64,000 nt of DNA from Leptolyngbya sp. NIES-3755 (GCA_001548435.1 AP017308.1:5465030-5529029); one strand, 5' to 3'. Numbered from the stretch's first letter, positions 17,222 to 27,770 are shown. Numbers and translations: made by a program. The notes: generated by a model from the sequence alone, not told the origin.

Positions 17222-18625
17222 ATCGGCTGCAAATTCTGGCGTTTGAACAACTTTTTCCTCCGCATGAGGCACATAGAAGCTGGCAACAAGCGCCACACTC
17301 AGCCACCAAAGGACGCTCACTTCTGGGCGATACCAAACGGTGTCTACAATTCCATGTCCCATCATGCCTGCCATCGTCGTGATAGCGCCAATTAGCCAGA
17401 ATCCATCCGGATCGCCGATCGCTCTCAATCTGCGTAATTGCAAGAATCCTTGATTGAACGTGACCAGCAATAACCACAAAAATGCTGTAAGTCCAATCAA
17501 TCCAGATTCGACTGCAATTTCTAGCAAAATTGAGTAAGCACTCAGAGCGCTAAATCGGGCTGCGGAATAAAGCGGATAGATGCGTTTGAATACCAGATCA
17601 CCGGGTCCAAAGCCAAAAATCGGTCGATCGCGAATCATATCGATGACCGATCGCCAAACATTCAACCGAAACGCATTACTACTATCTCGACTTCCCACAA
17701 AGATGCTGCTTACCCGGAATCGGAATGGCTCAACGAAGAGCACTCCCAGGACTAAAACTGCTGCAAATCCGCCGTACAGAAGCGGAACTGCCCACACTCT
17801 AAGGAATCTTGGTAAGTAAGCACTCCACCAATACCGTAACAGGACAATCAGCACTAGAGCCGCAACTACCAATCCAATCCAAGCGCCTCGGCTCTGAGTG
17901 AGCAGCAGACACGCCGTATTCATGCCGAACATGACGATCGCTAAAAATTTCGGCATCCAGCGTTTCCAAACAAAGATCGCGCTAAAGGACAGCCACACCG
18001 CAGGCATGAGGTATCCAGCGAGTAGATTTGGATTACCTAAGTAGCTATACACCCGCGTCGATTGTGCAGTCGGAGATTCTGGATCAACCCAAGTCGCTAA
18101 CGCATCCGCACCAAAAATCGCTTGTTGAATTCCATAGGTGCTTACTGCTAAAGCGGTCAGGAGAAAAGCTGTAATCGAGAACGATCGTAGTTTTGGCGAT
18201 CGTAAAACTCGTGCCATCAAAATGAAAAACATCAGATACAGCGAGAGTTTTCCCAATCCCACGAAAGCAAGCCGTTTGAGTGGAGACAGTCCAGCCGCGA
18301 TCGAGGCAATTCCCCAAAACGTCATGACGAGCAAATGAATCGGCGTAAACCCAGCACGAGGATCGGTATCAGAAACGGTGAGCAGCAACCACATCAGAAT
18401 AGATGTCGCCAGCAACCAGCCGATCAAATCCGTGGGAACGAAGGGAGAAAGTGCGAACACAAGACTGATTAACAGAGCCGCGATCGCATCTCCGTGTCGC
18501 ATCAGCCAGCTTTGTTGTCGCCAGCTAGAGAGCGATCCCACGACCCATTGATAGACATAACTCACCGATCGCCATTCTCGAAGGGGAAGCGTCGTTAATG
18601 TCACCTGTTGCCAAACCGAATTCAT
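17216..18625 (-). CDS. ictB: IctB family membrane protein (putative inorganic-carbon related, O-antigen-ligase-like)
   Basis: A 469-residue protein with about ten membrane helices and the Wzy_C/O-antigen ligase-like core: YSYLGNPNLLAGYLMPAVW, LTQSRGAWIGLVVAALVL, and the periplasmic loop RDRPIFGFGPGDLVFKRIYPLY. This combination matches cyanobacterial IctB, first linked to HCO3- accumulation; direct bicarbonate transport has been questioned, so the role is best called unproven. The gene follows the GAF pseudo-kinase but is separated from it by a good terminator, so it is probably transcribed separately. Confidence 0.88.
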   Translation of the reverse strand: MNSVWQQVTLTTLPLREWRSVSYVYQWVVGSLSSWRQQSWLMRHGDAIAALLISLVFALSPFVPTDLIGWLLATSILMWLLLTVSDTDPRAGFTPIHLLVMTFWGIASIAAGLSPLKRLAFVGLGKLSLYLMFFILMARVLRSPKLRSFSITAFLLTALAVSTYGIQQAIFGADALATWVDPESPTAQSTRVYSYLGNPNLLAGYLMPAVWLSFSAIFVWKRWMPKFLAIVMFGMNTACLLLTQSRGAWIGLVVAALVLIVLLRYWWSAYLPRFLRVWAVPLLYGGFAAVLVLGVLFVEPFRFRVSSIFVGSRDSSNAFRLNVWRSVIDMIRDRPIFGFGPGDLVFKRIYPLYSAARFSALSAYSILLEIAVESGLIGLTAFLWLLLVTFNQGFLQLRRLRAIGDPDGFWLIGAITTMAGMMGHGIVDTVWYRPEVSVLWWLSVALVASFYVPHAEEKVVQTPEFAADS

Positions 18626-18651
18626 ACGCGAATTTTCCTATGCTTTGAAGC

Positions 18652-18679
18652 AAAAAGCCCCAGCGAATGGGCTAGGGCT
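18652..18679 (-). terminator. Intrinsic terminator after the GAF pseudo-kinase gene
   Basis: On the minus strand AGCCCTAGC and GCTGGGGCT pair over 9 bp (one G-U) around the loop CCATTC, followed by TTTTTG. It lies 30-58 bases after the stop of the GAF gene and before ictB. Confidence 0.8.
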
Positions 18680-18709
18680 ATTATCCGCGATATTGGTCTT
18701 TTGGCAAGG

Positions 18710-20137
18710 TTATTGGGTTAATCGAGGCAGCGTAATCACATATCGATAGCCTGGTTCTGATGCGCCTTGAATCAGAATTTGTCCGCCGTGCATCTCTGCC
18801 AGTTGCCGACTCAGGAGCAATCCAAGATTTTTCCGAACGGCATCCGCATCAGGAATTTCTGGAGAATCATCGAGGTCGGTGAATTTCGTGGCACTCAGAG
18901 CAGCCGCAACGGGCATCAATCCGGCTCCTGCACGATGATGACCATTACTGCTTGGAGCATCGTAGTTCGCAGCAATTGAACTCGTCTGAGGAACCATCAT
19001 TTCCCCGTATCCGCCCATTCCGTCTCCAAGGCAAGGATGCGATGCCCAAACCGTTAGGCGCAATCCGCTACTTTTCTGAGAGACATGGAGCCGAACAATA
19101 CTGCCTGCATTCGAGGACTGAATCACACTAAAAATCAGGTGATACAGCATTTGGCGAATCTTCTCTTTGTCGAGCATCCAGATTCGATTACCCGGTTCGA
19201 CTGAGAGACGGATCTGTTGTTCGCGACGATTTGCCGCTTGTTCTAGAGTGCTGATTGCCTGTTGGCAGAGCATTTCAATATCGATCGAGGCTAAATTCAA
19301 TGCTCGACTACTATCATCAAGCTGCGACAGTTCCAGAATCTCTTTCACCAGCGATAACAAGTACTGTCCGCTGTGGTGAATGATGTCCAAATACTCTTTC
19401 TGCTTGCTCGTCAGCGGTCCATAAATCTCACGATTCAGAACGCTTGCCATTCCCATTACTGAAGTCAGCGGAGTGCGTAACTCTTGAGTCAGTTGAGCCA
19501 GCAGTTCAAACTTCACCGGATTCGCGGGAGCAACTGAAGCCGGAGGTTGAATTGTCGGGATCGGAGTGCCAGCGGCTTGAGACTTGAGTAATTGCAGACG
19601 TTCATACTCACTCATGCTCAAACGCGCCGTCAGCATGAGAAATTCCGCGTCGCGCTCAGTGAAGTTACGGGGGCGGGAATCCATCACACAGAGCGTTCCA
19701 ATGCAGTCCCCACTGACCGTAAGCAGTGGCGCACCGAGATACGCACGAATTCCATACTGTTGACACAACAAAGAATTTGCGAATGTCGGATGATCCAGCG
19801 TGTCATCGATCGCTAAAACTTGCTGACTGTCAACTACATACGTACAGAACGATTCTTCACGCGGCAGTTGGCGAGAAAGTGCGAGATCATTCATGATCCC
19901 CAAGCGAGACAGACCCACAGCGGACTTGAACCACTGTCGCGACTGGTCTATCAGACCGAGCAAACTAATTGGCGCACCGAGTGAGTGAGCCACGGTCTGG
20001 GTCGCTTCTTCAAAGATCGGTACAATTTCGGAATCGAGCAGTCCGAGTTCCGTCAGTACCAACGATCGCTGCTGCTCACGGGCGGCAGTCGTTAACCCAT
20101 CTAATCGACAAAAGAGCCTGTTTTCGGGGATTCCCAT
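18710..20137 (-). CDS. GAF domain, histidine-kinase-like protein lacking the phospho-acceptor His
   Basis: A 475-residue cytosolic protein: N-terminal GAF domain (about 35-180; ISLLGLIDQSRQWFKSAVGL, REESFCTYVV, LGAPLLTVSGDCIGTLCVMD) and a HisKA/HATPase-like region. In the dimerisation helix the H-box reads LTQELRTPLTSV with Gln218 where His is expected, and the N-box (IRQMLYHLIFSVIQSS) has lost its Asn, while the late G-box LGLLLSRQLAEMHGGQI is kept. It is therefore likely a pseudo-kinase or scaffold. ATG at 20137 is favoured over an upstream frame; GAGG lies about 14 bases before. Next to gun4 on the same strand. Confidence 0.85.
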   Translation of the reverse strand: MGIPENRLFCRLDGLTTAAREQQRSLVLTELGLLDSEIVPIFEEATQTVAHSLGAPISLLGLIDQSRQWFKSAVGLSRLGIMNDLALSRQLPREESFCTYVVDSQQVLAIDDTLDHPTFANSLLCQQYGIRAYLGAPLLTVSGDCIGTLCVMDSRPRNFTERDAEFLMLTARLSMSEYERLQLLKSQAAGTPIPTIQPPASVAPANPVKFELLAQLTQELRTPLTSVMGMASVLNREIYGPLTSKQKEYLDIIHHSGQYLLSLVKEILELSQLDDSSRALNLASIDIEMLCQQAISTLEQAANRREQQIRLSVEPGNRIWMLDKEKIRQMLYHLIFSVIQSSNAGSIVRLHVSQKSSGLRLTVWASHPCLGDGMGGYGEMMVPQTSSIAANYDAPSSNGHHRAGAGLMPVAAALSATKFTDLDDSPEIPDADAVRKNLGLLLSRQLAEMHGGQILIQGASEPGYRYVITLPRLTQ

Positions 20138-20330
20138 TCCAACCCCAATCCTCGATTTAAAGAACTTCTCAAACGGTCTTACCAGAGTGTGGCGGAATCC
20201 ACAGCGGTTAAACCGTCTGTAACTATACAAAGATTGCCCTGAGTTGCGGAGGGATCAACGTTCGCGCACAGGGAAGATTACGGAAGTTTAAGCGATCGAG
20301 AAGATGTGACCTGATGAGACTACGGATATT

Positions 20331-21047
20331 CTACTGGTTCCAGGCGGAATGATTCAGCAAGGCAGCGATCACCCGAACGCCACGTAATTGATTTGACAGT
20401 GGTAAATGTCCTCTGGGAGCGGTCAAACTCCAGGTGAATCCATCTGGGTAGCGTGTCCAGGTATATCCAGATTTCCACCCGATCTTTTCCCAAAGTTTTT
20501 CCCATTTTTTGCCGACACTAAGCCAGATTTGACGCTGTACTGAGAAGCCGTACTGATAATCAGAATGAGCTAACCAGAGGGCATCGATCGTATGCAGATC
20601 GGTAACGGGGAAATGCTCAACCTCGGTGAAATATAGCCATTTTCGTAAGACAGCCGATTCGCCTGCCAGTTCGCAGAGTTTCTGAATCGTGAGTCGATCG
20701 GCTTCTTGGAATTTCTGCTGTGCGAGCAACTGTTGAAGTTCAGTGTAATCAATATTTTTCTCAGACTTCAGCGGTACGGTTCCAGTCGGGAAATGCTGCT
20801 GAAGGAACTCTAAAACTCTCGGTACTTGAGAGCGATATAACGTTTGATAAATCTTTGCGGTGACTCGACCGGGTTCATGCTGACCCAATAGGAATTCCAT
20901 CAGGGCGGGCAAACCATCTTCACCCAGCGCAGTTAATTCGTCGATCGTTTGGAGTTGCACCTTTTCGGAATCCGATCGGAGCTTCAGTTGGAGAGCCGCG
21001 ATACTGTTGGGTAGATCGAGGGCTGAAGAAGTCTCTAAATTAGTCAT
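20331..21047 (-). CDS. gun4: GUN4 domain protein
   Basis: Binds protoporphyrin IX and Mg-protoporphyrin and stimulates Mg-chelatase in chlorophyll synthesis. The 238-residue protein has the N-terminal helical-repeat-like domain typical of cyanobacterial GUN4 (about 1-85) and the porphyrin-binding GUN4 core (about 95-230): DYTELQQLLAQQKFQEADRLT, FPVTDLHTIDALWLAHSDYQYGFSVQRQIW, and RGHLPLSN...GVRVIAALL. Upstream on the same strand lie the heptose-phosphate adenylyltransferase gene (16 bp away) and a response regulator. Confidence 0.94.
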   Translation of the reverse strand: MTNLETSSALDLPNSIAALQLKLRSDSEKVQLQTIDELTALGEDGLPALMEFLLGQHEPGRVTAKIYQTLYRSQVPRVLEFLQQHFPTGTVPLKSEKNIDYTELQQLLAQQKFQEADRLTIQKLCELAGESAVLRKWLYFTEVEHFPVTDLHTIDALWLAHSDYQYGFSVQRQIWLSVGKKWEKLWEKIGWKSGYTWTRYPDGFTWSLTAPRGHLPLSNQLRGVRVIAALLNHSAWNQ

Positions 21048-21063
21048 GTAAACCGTTAGGGTG

Positions 21064-21555
21064 TTAAGGGTTCTGGGAGTTGCCCCTCAAAATCCGATCG
21101 ACGATCGCGCTAGTCGATGACGGGACTTCGATCTCGATTAATCGAACTTGTCCGCCATAGGAGTGAACGATCGAGGCTTCGGGCAGGGTTTGTAAATCAT
21201 AATCGCCACCTTTAGCATAGATCTCTGGGTGAAGCGCTTCAACCAGTTCACAAGCAGTTTTTTCAGAAAAAATCACTACTCCATCGACAGATTTCAGTGC
21301 TGCAAGGACTTCTGCACGTTCTACCTCTGGAATGATTGGACGAGACGGAAGGCGATCAGGCTTAATCATTCGTATTGAATCGTCACTGTTTAAGCCCACG
21401 ATTAACGATCGTCCTAATTTCCTCGCTGAATTGAGATAGCGCACATGACCGCAATGTAAGAGATCAAAACATCCATTCGTGAGAACGAGCGGTCGCCAAC
21501 GATCGGGATCATTCGCGATCGCGCTCCTTAACTCACTTAATGAATAGACACTCAT
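21064..21555 (-). CDS. rfaE2: D-glycero-beta-D-manno-heptose-1-phosphate adenylyltransferase-like protein
   Basis: A 163-residue nucleotidyltransferase equal to the C-terminal half of E. coli HldE: TNGCFDLLHCGHVRYL (HxGH motif), IVGLNSDDSIRMIK, RAEVLAALKSVDGVVIF, and KGGDY. It would activate heptose-1-phosphate with ATP to ADP-heptose for LPS. The kinase half is not in the window. Overlaps the upstream response-regulator gene by 4 bases, indicating coupling. Confidence 0.88.
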   Translation of the reverse strand: MSVYSLSELRSAIANDPDRWRPLVLTNGCFDLLHCGHVRYLNSARKLGRSLIVGLNSDDSIRMIKPDRLPSRPIIPEVERAEVLAALKSVDGVVIFSEKTACELVEALHPEIYAKGGDYDLQTLPEASIVHSYGGQVRLIEIEVPSSTSAIVDRILRGNSQNP

Positions 21556-22232
21556 GCTTTTTCTTCAGTTGCCACAGATTCAACAGGCAGCCGATACCCT
21601 TTCTCAAACGCATATCGAACTAACTGCGATCGATTCTCCAATTGCAGTTTGCTTAAGATATTACTTAAATGCGTTTGAACCGTTCGCGGACTCACAAATA
21701 AATGATCCCCGATCTGTTTATTCGTATGACCTTGAATCACTTCCCAAAACACTTTCTCTTCGGCTGGGGTGAGCGGCAATGGGACAGTTGTAGGTGTAGC
21801 TTGTGGCTCTGGAGTGCTACTACCGGATTGCTGCATCAAACGAATCATTTCCGAGTGCGTTCGGCGCGATCGCTCCAGTTGCGATTCGATTTTTGCCAAT
21901 AGCTCTCTCGGTTCAAACGGCTTGATCAGATAGTCATCGGCTCCGATCGAATGTCCCTGAACGCGATCTTCAACTTCACCGCGACTCGATAGAAAAATGA
22001 ATGGAACCAATTGTCCAGTTCTTAGCGATCGTAGACGACGACAAAACTCCAGACCATCCATTTCCGGCATGATTACATCCGACACCACCAAATCTGGGGG
22101 ATCTTGTTCAAACAAAGATAAACCCTCAATTCCCGAAGCTGCGTCTCGAACCGCGTAGCCACGTTTTTCCAGATATCGGATCAATGCTGTTCTCAGTGCC
22201 GTATCATCATCCACGATCAAAATCTTCTTCAT
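21552..22232 (-). CDS. LuxR/NarL-type response regulator (Ycf29-like)
   Basis: A 226-residue two-domain regulator. Receiver domain (about 1-120) has the acidic pocket ILIVDDD, the phospho-acceptor Asp in LVVSDVIMPEMDG, and the Lys of DYLIKPF. After a Pro/Thr-rich linker, a LuxR-type HTH (about 160-215; LTPAEEKVFWEVIQGHTNKQIGDHL, VSPRTVQTHLSNILSKL). This layout matches the Ycf29-like regulators of cyanobacteria and red-algal plastids. No cognate kinase is adjacent; the nearby GAF protein lacks its His. First gene of a minus-strand run with rfaE2 and gun4. Confidence 0.85.
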   Translation of the reverse strand: MKKILIVDDDTALRTALIRYLEKRGYAVRDAASGIEGLSLFEQDPPDLVVSDVIMPEMDGLEFCRRLRSLRTGQLVPFIFLSSRGEVEDRVQGHSIGADDYLIKPFEPRELLAKIESQLERSRRTHSEMIRLMQQSGSSTPEPQATPTTVPLPLTPAEEKVFWEVIQGHTNKQIGDHLFVSPRTVQTHLSNILSKLQLENRSQLVRYAFEKGYRLPVESVATEEKA

Positions 22233-22498
22233 GCGCGTCTCCAGAGCCTAAGACGAAACTATTCCATTGTGCGATCGCAGCCAGCCATCCAACTCATCCA
22301 ATGCGTTCACCCAATTAGGTCAACTTTTTAACCGAAACTTTTCTCTCATCATGCTATCCCAGTGATTGATCATTCCGACAGCCTAGACTTATCTTTATGT
22401 TCGATTCACCAGCGTGAAACGAGAAAAGTGACTGCGAAATTTGGTAGCCTATCTAGCGCATTGTCGCCCAACCTATCCTACTTGAGAACGATTTGACT

Positions 22499-23920
<1,422 letters not shown>

Positions 23921-23955
23921 GCATCAGACGGTCGCAGTTCGGAAAACAATTAGTG

Positions 23956-23987
23956 TCAGCCGAATTTTGTAGATATGATTCGGCTGA
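23956..23987 (+). repeat. 10-bp perfect inverted repeat downstream of icd
   Basis: TCAGCCGAAT (23956-23965) and ATTCGGCTGA (23978-23987) with a 12-base loop, 36 bases after the icd stop. There is no T-run after it, so it could protect the icd 3' end or be an operator; a third partial copy (AATCGGCT) follows near 24023. Confidence 0.6.
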
Positions 23988-24155
23988 GTCGATCGTGCAA
24001 GTCCGAAATCGCTACCGCAATGAATCGGCTAAAACTTTTCAGCAGCAGAGTTCCGCTCAGATCACCGCGCTCATGTTAGGATGACTACTCCGGGAAGTAT
24101 GGCAACTTCGCCATATCACTTTGTAATTACTGATAAGGAGTCCTCGGTTTTAGTT

Positions 24156-24413
24156 ATGCTCAAATTGAGATTAAAGCGCTTCGGGAAAAAACGCGAAGCT
24201 AGTTATCGGATTGTGGTCGCTCAAAGCACCACCCGCCGCGATGGTCGTCCGTTGGCAGAAGTCGGATTTTATAATCCGCGATCGGATGAAGTCCGGTTAG
24301 ATGTCCCTGTGATTCTCGATTGGTTAAAGAAAGGCGCACAGCCAACCGATACCGTTCGTGATATTCTCTTCAAGAACAACGTGCTTGAGCAATTGAAATC
24401 TGATTCCGTTTAA
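24156..24413 (+). CDS. rpsP: 30S ribosomal protein S16
   Basis: An 85-residue S16 protein: [39 protein letters not shown] and the [18 protein letters not shown] segment. ATG at 24156 gives the conserved N-terminus; the open frame upstream is leader. AAGGAG lies rather far upstream (about 17 bases). A short leader hairpin TATGGC/GCCATA (24098-24115) precedes it. Followed after 5 bases by khpA, the usual bacterial pair. Confidence 0.96.
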   Translation: MLKLRLKRFGKKREASYRIVVAQSTTRRDGRPLAEVGFYNPRSDEVRLDVPVILDWLKKGAQPTDTVRDILFKNNVLEQLKSDSV

Positions 24414-24418
24414 AGCCT

Positions 24419-24769
24419 GTGAAATCTGCAACTCCTGATTATGCCGGACTGATCCGGTTTCTCGTTCAACCCTTTTTAGAAACGCCTGATGCGCTGCGGG
24501 TCGATTGTGAAGTGTTAGTCAATGGATCGCGTATTTGGGTGCGAATGGCGTTTGAAGGGACGGATAAAGGGCGCGTCTTTGGGCGTGGGGGTCGAAATGT
24601 TCAGGCAATTCGGAGCGCGATCGAGGGAGTGGCGAAGGCAGCAGGGCAAACGGTGAGTTTAGATATTTATGGGGGTGGACAGCATCGGGATAACGACGAT
24701 GACCGCCCACCCCGTCAGCCTCGGTCTTCACCCCGTCCCGATGCTCCTAGAAGACCGATGAAAAATTAG
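24419..24769 (+). CDS. khpA: KH-domain RNA-binding protein KhpA
   Basis: A 116-residue protein with one type-II KH domain: LIRFLVQPFLETPDALRVD, then the GRGGRNVQAIRSAIEG nucleic-acid-binding loop. The C-terminal 35 residues are a disordered Asp/Pro/Arg-rich tail absent from the short Firmicute proteins. KhpA binds RNA and often partners with KhpB/Jag. GTG start 5 bases after the rpsP stop indicates cotranscription. Confidence 0.88.
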   Translation: MKSATPDYAGLIRFLVQPFLETPDALRVDCEVLVNGSRIWVRMAFEGTDKGRVFGRGGRNVQAIRSAIEGVAKAAGQTVSLDIYGGGQHRDNDDDRPPRQPRSSPRPDAPRRPMKN

Positions 24770-24776
24770 TGTTTTG

Positions 24777-24806
24777 AAGGCATCTCGATCGCGGGGTGCT
24801 TTTTTA
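24777..24806 (+). terminator. Intrinsic terminator of rpsP-khpA
   Basis: AAGGCATCTC (24777-24786) pairs with GGGGTGCTTT (24793-24802) over 10 bp, including G-U pairs, with the loop GATCGC, and runs into a T-tract. It sits 8 bases after the khpA stop. Confidence 0.85.
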
Positions 24807-24865
24807 TTGAGTCATTCAGCGGCGAAACTTCTAGACTAGAAAGAGAATCCTTCTTTGGGTATTGC

Positions 24866-25819
24866 ATGGTCGAAACATTTACGCTGCCTTTACCAAGTCC
24901 TGAAAGCGCGATCGCACTCTCTGGAGATCGCGAAGATAATTTGAAAACACTTGCCCGTCAAACTGGAGCTTCGATCGTTCTACGCGGACAAGATTTGATG
25001 ATTACTGGAACACCAAATCAGATTGATCTCATTAAGCGGTTGATCGGTGCGCTGGAATCTTCTTGGAGTAAAGGACAGGCGATTTCGAGTGTGGATATTC
25101 TAACGGCTCGTCATGCACTCGATACACAGCAAGAAGGCGAATTAGAAACGATTCAACAGGATGTGCTGGGACGGACACGCCGAGGGGAAGCGGTTCGGGC
25201 AAAAACATTTCGGCAACGGCAATATATTCAAGCGGTGCGATCGCATGATTTAACGTTCTGTATTGGTCCCGCTGGAACGGGAAAGACTTATCTCGCAGCA
25301 GTTTTGGCGATTCAGGCTTTGTTGTCAAATCAGTATGAACGGTTGATTTTGACTCGTCCAGCGGTGGAAGCAGGAGAAAGATTAGGATTCTTGCCGGGAG
25401 ATTTGCAGCAGAAGATTGATCCTTATCTGCGTCCGCTTTATGATGCGCTTTACGAATTTGTCGAGCCTGAGAAAATTAGCGGATTGATGGAGCGTGGAAT
25501 TATTGAAGTTGCACCGATCGCTTATATGCGCGGACGAACTTTAAACAATGCGTTTGTGATTATTGATGAAGCGCAGAATACAACGCCTGCACAAATGAAA
25601 ATGTTGCTGACTCGGATTGGGTTTAAATCCAAAATGGTCGTCACTGGGGATTTAACACAAACAGATTTACCATCACAGCAGGAATCAGGATTGGCAATGG
25701 CGCAGAAGATTTTGAAATCGATCGATACGATCGCATTCTGCAATCTCTCGAAAGCTGATGTCGTTCGCCATCCACTCGTGCAAAGAATTGTGGAAGCTTA
25801 TGAACAGTATGAACGCTGA
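24866..25819 (+). CDS. phoH: PhoH family ATPase
   Basis: A 317-residue protein of the PhoH-like family (phosphate-starvation-inducible ATPase in E. coli; RNA-related role suggested for others). N-terminal KH-like region (NLKTLARQTGASIVLRGQDL), then the ATPase with GPAGTGKTYLA (about residue 135), TRPAVEAGERLGFLPGD, and the Walker B AFVIIDEAQNTTPAQMKMLLTR, GDLTQTDLP. The next small gene starts inside its last codons, so the group downstream is probably cotranscribed. Confidence 0.93.
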   Translation: MVETFTLPLPSPESAIALSGDREDNLKTLARQTGASIVLRGQDLMITGTPNQIDLIKRLIGALESSWSKGQAISSVDILTARHALDTQQEGELETIQQDVLGRTRRGEAVRAKTFRQRQYIQAVRSHDLTFCIGPAGTGKTYLAAVLAIQALLSNQYERLILTRPAVEAGERLGFLPGDLQQKIDPYLRPLYDALYEFVEPEKISGLMERGIIEVAPIAYMRGRTLNNAFVIIDEAQNTTPAQMKMLLTRIGFKSKMVVTGDLTQTDLPSQQESGLAMAQKILKSIDTIAFCNLSKADVVRHPLVQRIVEAYEQYER

Positions 25820-25994
25820 TACGTGGTCGGTGATTTTCAAAGTAATGGGAGCGTCTTTAGCAATTGCGATCGCGATTAAATATTTCGCTCCTTTTGCAGA
25901 GATTGAACCGACGACTTTTAACGTACTGTTGGCAGTACTATCGCCTACCACGATTCTGGCAACGATTCTTTTGGTCACTCTCAAAAATGGTTAG
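25800..25994 (+). CDS. Small two-helix membrane protein
   Basis: ATG at 25800 (a second at 25809) overlaps the end of phoH and opens a 64-residue frame with two membrane helices (VIFKVMGASLAIAIAIKYF and LLAVLSPTTILATILLVTL). No family recognised, but similar short membrane proteins follow phoH in other cyanobacteria as far as I recall. Its stop overlaps the GH1 start by 8 bases. Confidence 0.65.
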   Translation: MNSMNADTWSVIFKVMGASLAIAIAIKYFAPFAEIEPTTFNVLLAVLSPTTILATILLVTLKNG

Positions 25995-27357
25995 CTATCA
26001 ATTTCCCGATGATTTCCAATGGGGCACTGCGACTTCTGCGTACCAAATCGAAGGAGCCGTGAACCGAGATGGACGTAAGCCGAGTGTTTGGGATACATTT
26101 AGCGCGAAAAAGGGCAGTACGCTTGGAGGAGACACAGGCGAGATTGCTTGCGAACACTACGATCGATACAAGGATGACATCAAATTGATGGCGGAATTGG
26201 GCGTGAAACACTACCGATTCAGTCTTTCTTGGTGTCGAATCGTTCCCGATGGACGTGGAGCAGTCAATGAAGCAGGAGTCGATTTCTACCGTCGATTAGT
26301 CGATTGCTTGCTCGATCATGGGATTACACCCTGGGCAACCTTGTTTCACTGGGACAGTCCGCAAGCGTTGGAAAATCGATACGGCTCTTGGCGGAGTCGG
26401 GAAATGGCGCAAGATTTCGCTGATTATGTGAGTGCAGTGGTTTCGCGATTGGGCGATCAGATTACGAACTGGATGACGCTGAACGAAATTACCTGCTTTA
26501 CACACATGGGATACGACGTGCTGGAAAAGCCGAAACACGCTCCAGGAACGTATGTGGGTTCAAGAAAAGAAGTTTGGCAGACTTCACATCATGCGTTACT
26601 CGCTCATGGATTGGCGTGTCAGGCGATTCGATCGAACTCGATAAAATCGTCGATCGGGTTAGTAGATAACTTTGGTGTCACTGTTCCGATCGATGAATCT
26701 CCTGAAAATATTGAAGCGGCTAAGAAAGCCTTTCAGTATCACTGCCAAAATGGTGGAATTATCTATCCAGCATTAACAGGTGAATACAATTCAGCGTTTC
26801 TAGAACAGTTGAAAAATGATACTCCAGAGATTCAACAAGGGGATCTCGAAATCATTCATCAACCTTTAGATTTTGTCGGATTAAATATCTACACTGGAAC
26901 TTATATTCGAGCGGCAGACAATTGGCAGGGATGTGAATGGATTGATTTTCCGTCATCTTATCCAGCGTTAAATATGCCGTGGTTGCAACTGGTTCCAGAA
27001 TCGTTGTATTGGGGAATTCGTCACGTTAGCGAAACTCTAAATCGTCCGGATCTAAACGTTTATATTACTGAGAACGGATGTGCTGCTCAGGATCAATTAA
27101 AACGGTCTGGAGAAGTGTTGGATCTCGATCGTATTCTTTATCTCCGTCAGCATCTTCAAGGTGTTCATCGTGCTGCTACAGAAGGCTATCCGATCAAAGG
27201 CTATTTTGTTTGGAGCTTTATGGATAACTTTGAATGGGCATGGGGATACGATCGACGATTTGGCATCACGTATGTCGATTACAAAACTCAAAAGCGCATC
27301 CCGAAATCAAGTTATCACTGGTACGCTGAGTGTATTCGCCAAAATCGCGTCGTATGA
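25987..27357 (+). CDS. Glycoside hydrolase family 1 beta-glucosidase
   Basis: A 456-residue GH1 enzyme hydrolysing beta-linked glucosides or related sugars. FQWGTATSAYQIEGA marks the N-terminus; the acid/base Glu is E167 in NWMTLNEI; the nucleophile lies in NVYITENGCA; the aglycone-end FVWSFMDNFEWAWGYDRRFG is conserved. No signal peptide, so cytosolic. ATG at 25987 gives the family N-terminus and overlaps the preceding gene by 8 bases. Its TGA overlaps the next ATG (ATGA). Confidence 0.93.
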   Translation: MVSYQFPDDFQWGTATSAYQIEGAVNRDGRKPSVWDTFSAKKGSTLGGDTGEIACEHYDRYKDDIKLMAELGVKHYRFSLSWCRIVPDGRGAVNEAGVDFYRRLVDCLLDHGITPWATLFHWDSPQALENRYGSWRSREMAQDFADYVSAVVSRLGDQITNWMTLNEITCFTHMGYDVLEKPKHAPGTYVGSRKEVWQTSHHALLAHGLACQAIRSNSIKSSIGLVDNFGVTVPIDESPENIEAAKKAFQYHCQNGGIIYPALTGEYNSAFLEQLKNDTPEIQQGDLEIIHQPLDFVGLNIYTGTYIRAADNWQGCEWIDFPSSYPALNMPWLQLVPESLYWGIRHVSETLNRPDLNVYITENGCAAQDQLKRSGEVLDLDRILYLRQHLQGVHRAATEGYPIKGYFVWSFMDNFEWAWGYDRRFGITYVDYKTQKRIPKSSYHWYAECIRQNRVV

Positions 27358-27770
27358 AGAGATTTCCCTGGCTATCTTCAGCTTTATTGTTCGCTGCGTA
27401 TGCCACCTTCGGCAGAATCGTCATTTCTACCGCTCATGTTTGGACTTCGATCGCATCTGCGGCAGGTCTTGGGCTTGTACTAGCAATCATTCTGATGCAC
27501 CCACTGACCAGTTCTGAGAAAATGCTGGCGAAATGGTTTCGCTCCGATACGGTTGCCTTTATGAGTTTGCTTGCCTTTGCCGCCTTTGCCTCTATTCTGC
27601 TCAACTGGTTTAAAATCTTCATGCCAATCATCATGGTACTGAGCGCAGAAGCATTAGTACGATTGGATTTGCAAACCGCAGAATACACCCAGACCCAAGC
27701 ATTAGGAATTCTTGTTGTGGTCGCTTGGCTCGGTCTGGGAGCGGGATGGGCACTGTCAACGATCAGCTAA
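27354..27770 (+). CDS. Hypothetical four-helix membrane protein
   Basis: A 138-residue protein with about four hydrophobic helices (FPWLSSALLFAAYATFG, SIASAAGLGLVLAIILM, VAFMSLLAFAAFASILL, ALGILVVVAWLGLGAGWAL). Starts at the ATGA overlap with GH1. Family not recognised; possibly a cyanobacterial-specific membrane protein. Ends 4 bases into the convergent SPOR-domain gene. Confidence 0.7.
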   Translation: MKRFPWLSSALLFAAYATFGRIVISTAHVWTSIASAAGLGLVLAIILMHPLTSSEKMLAKWFRSDTVAFMSLLAFAAFASILLNWFKIFMPIIMVLSAEALVRLDLQTAEYTQTQALGILVVVAWLGLGAGWALSTIS

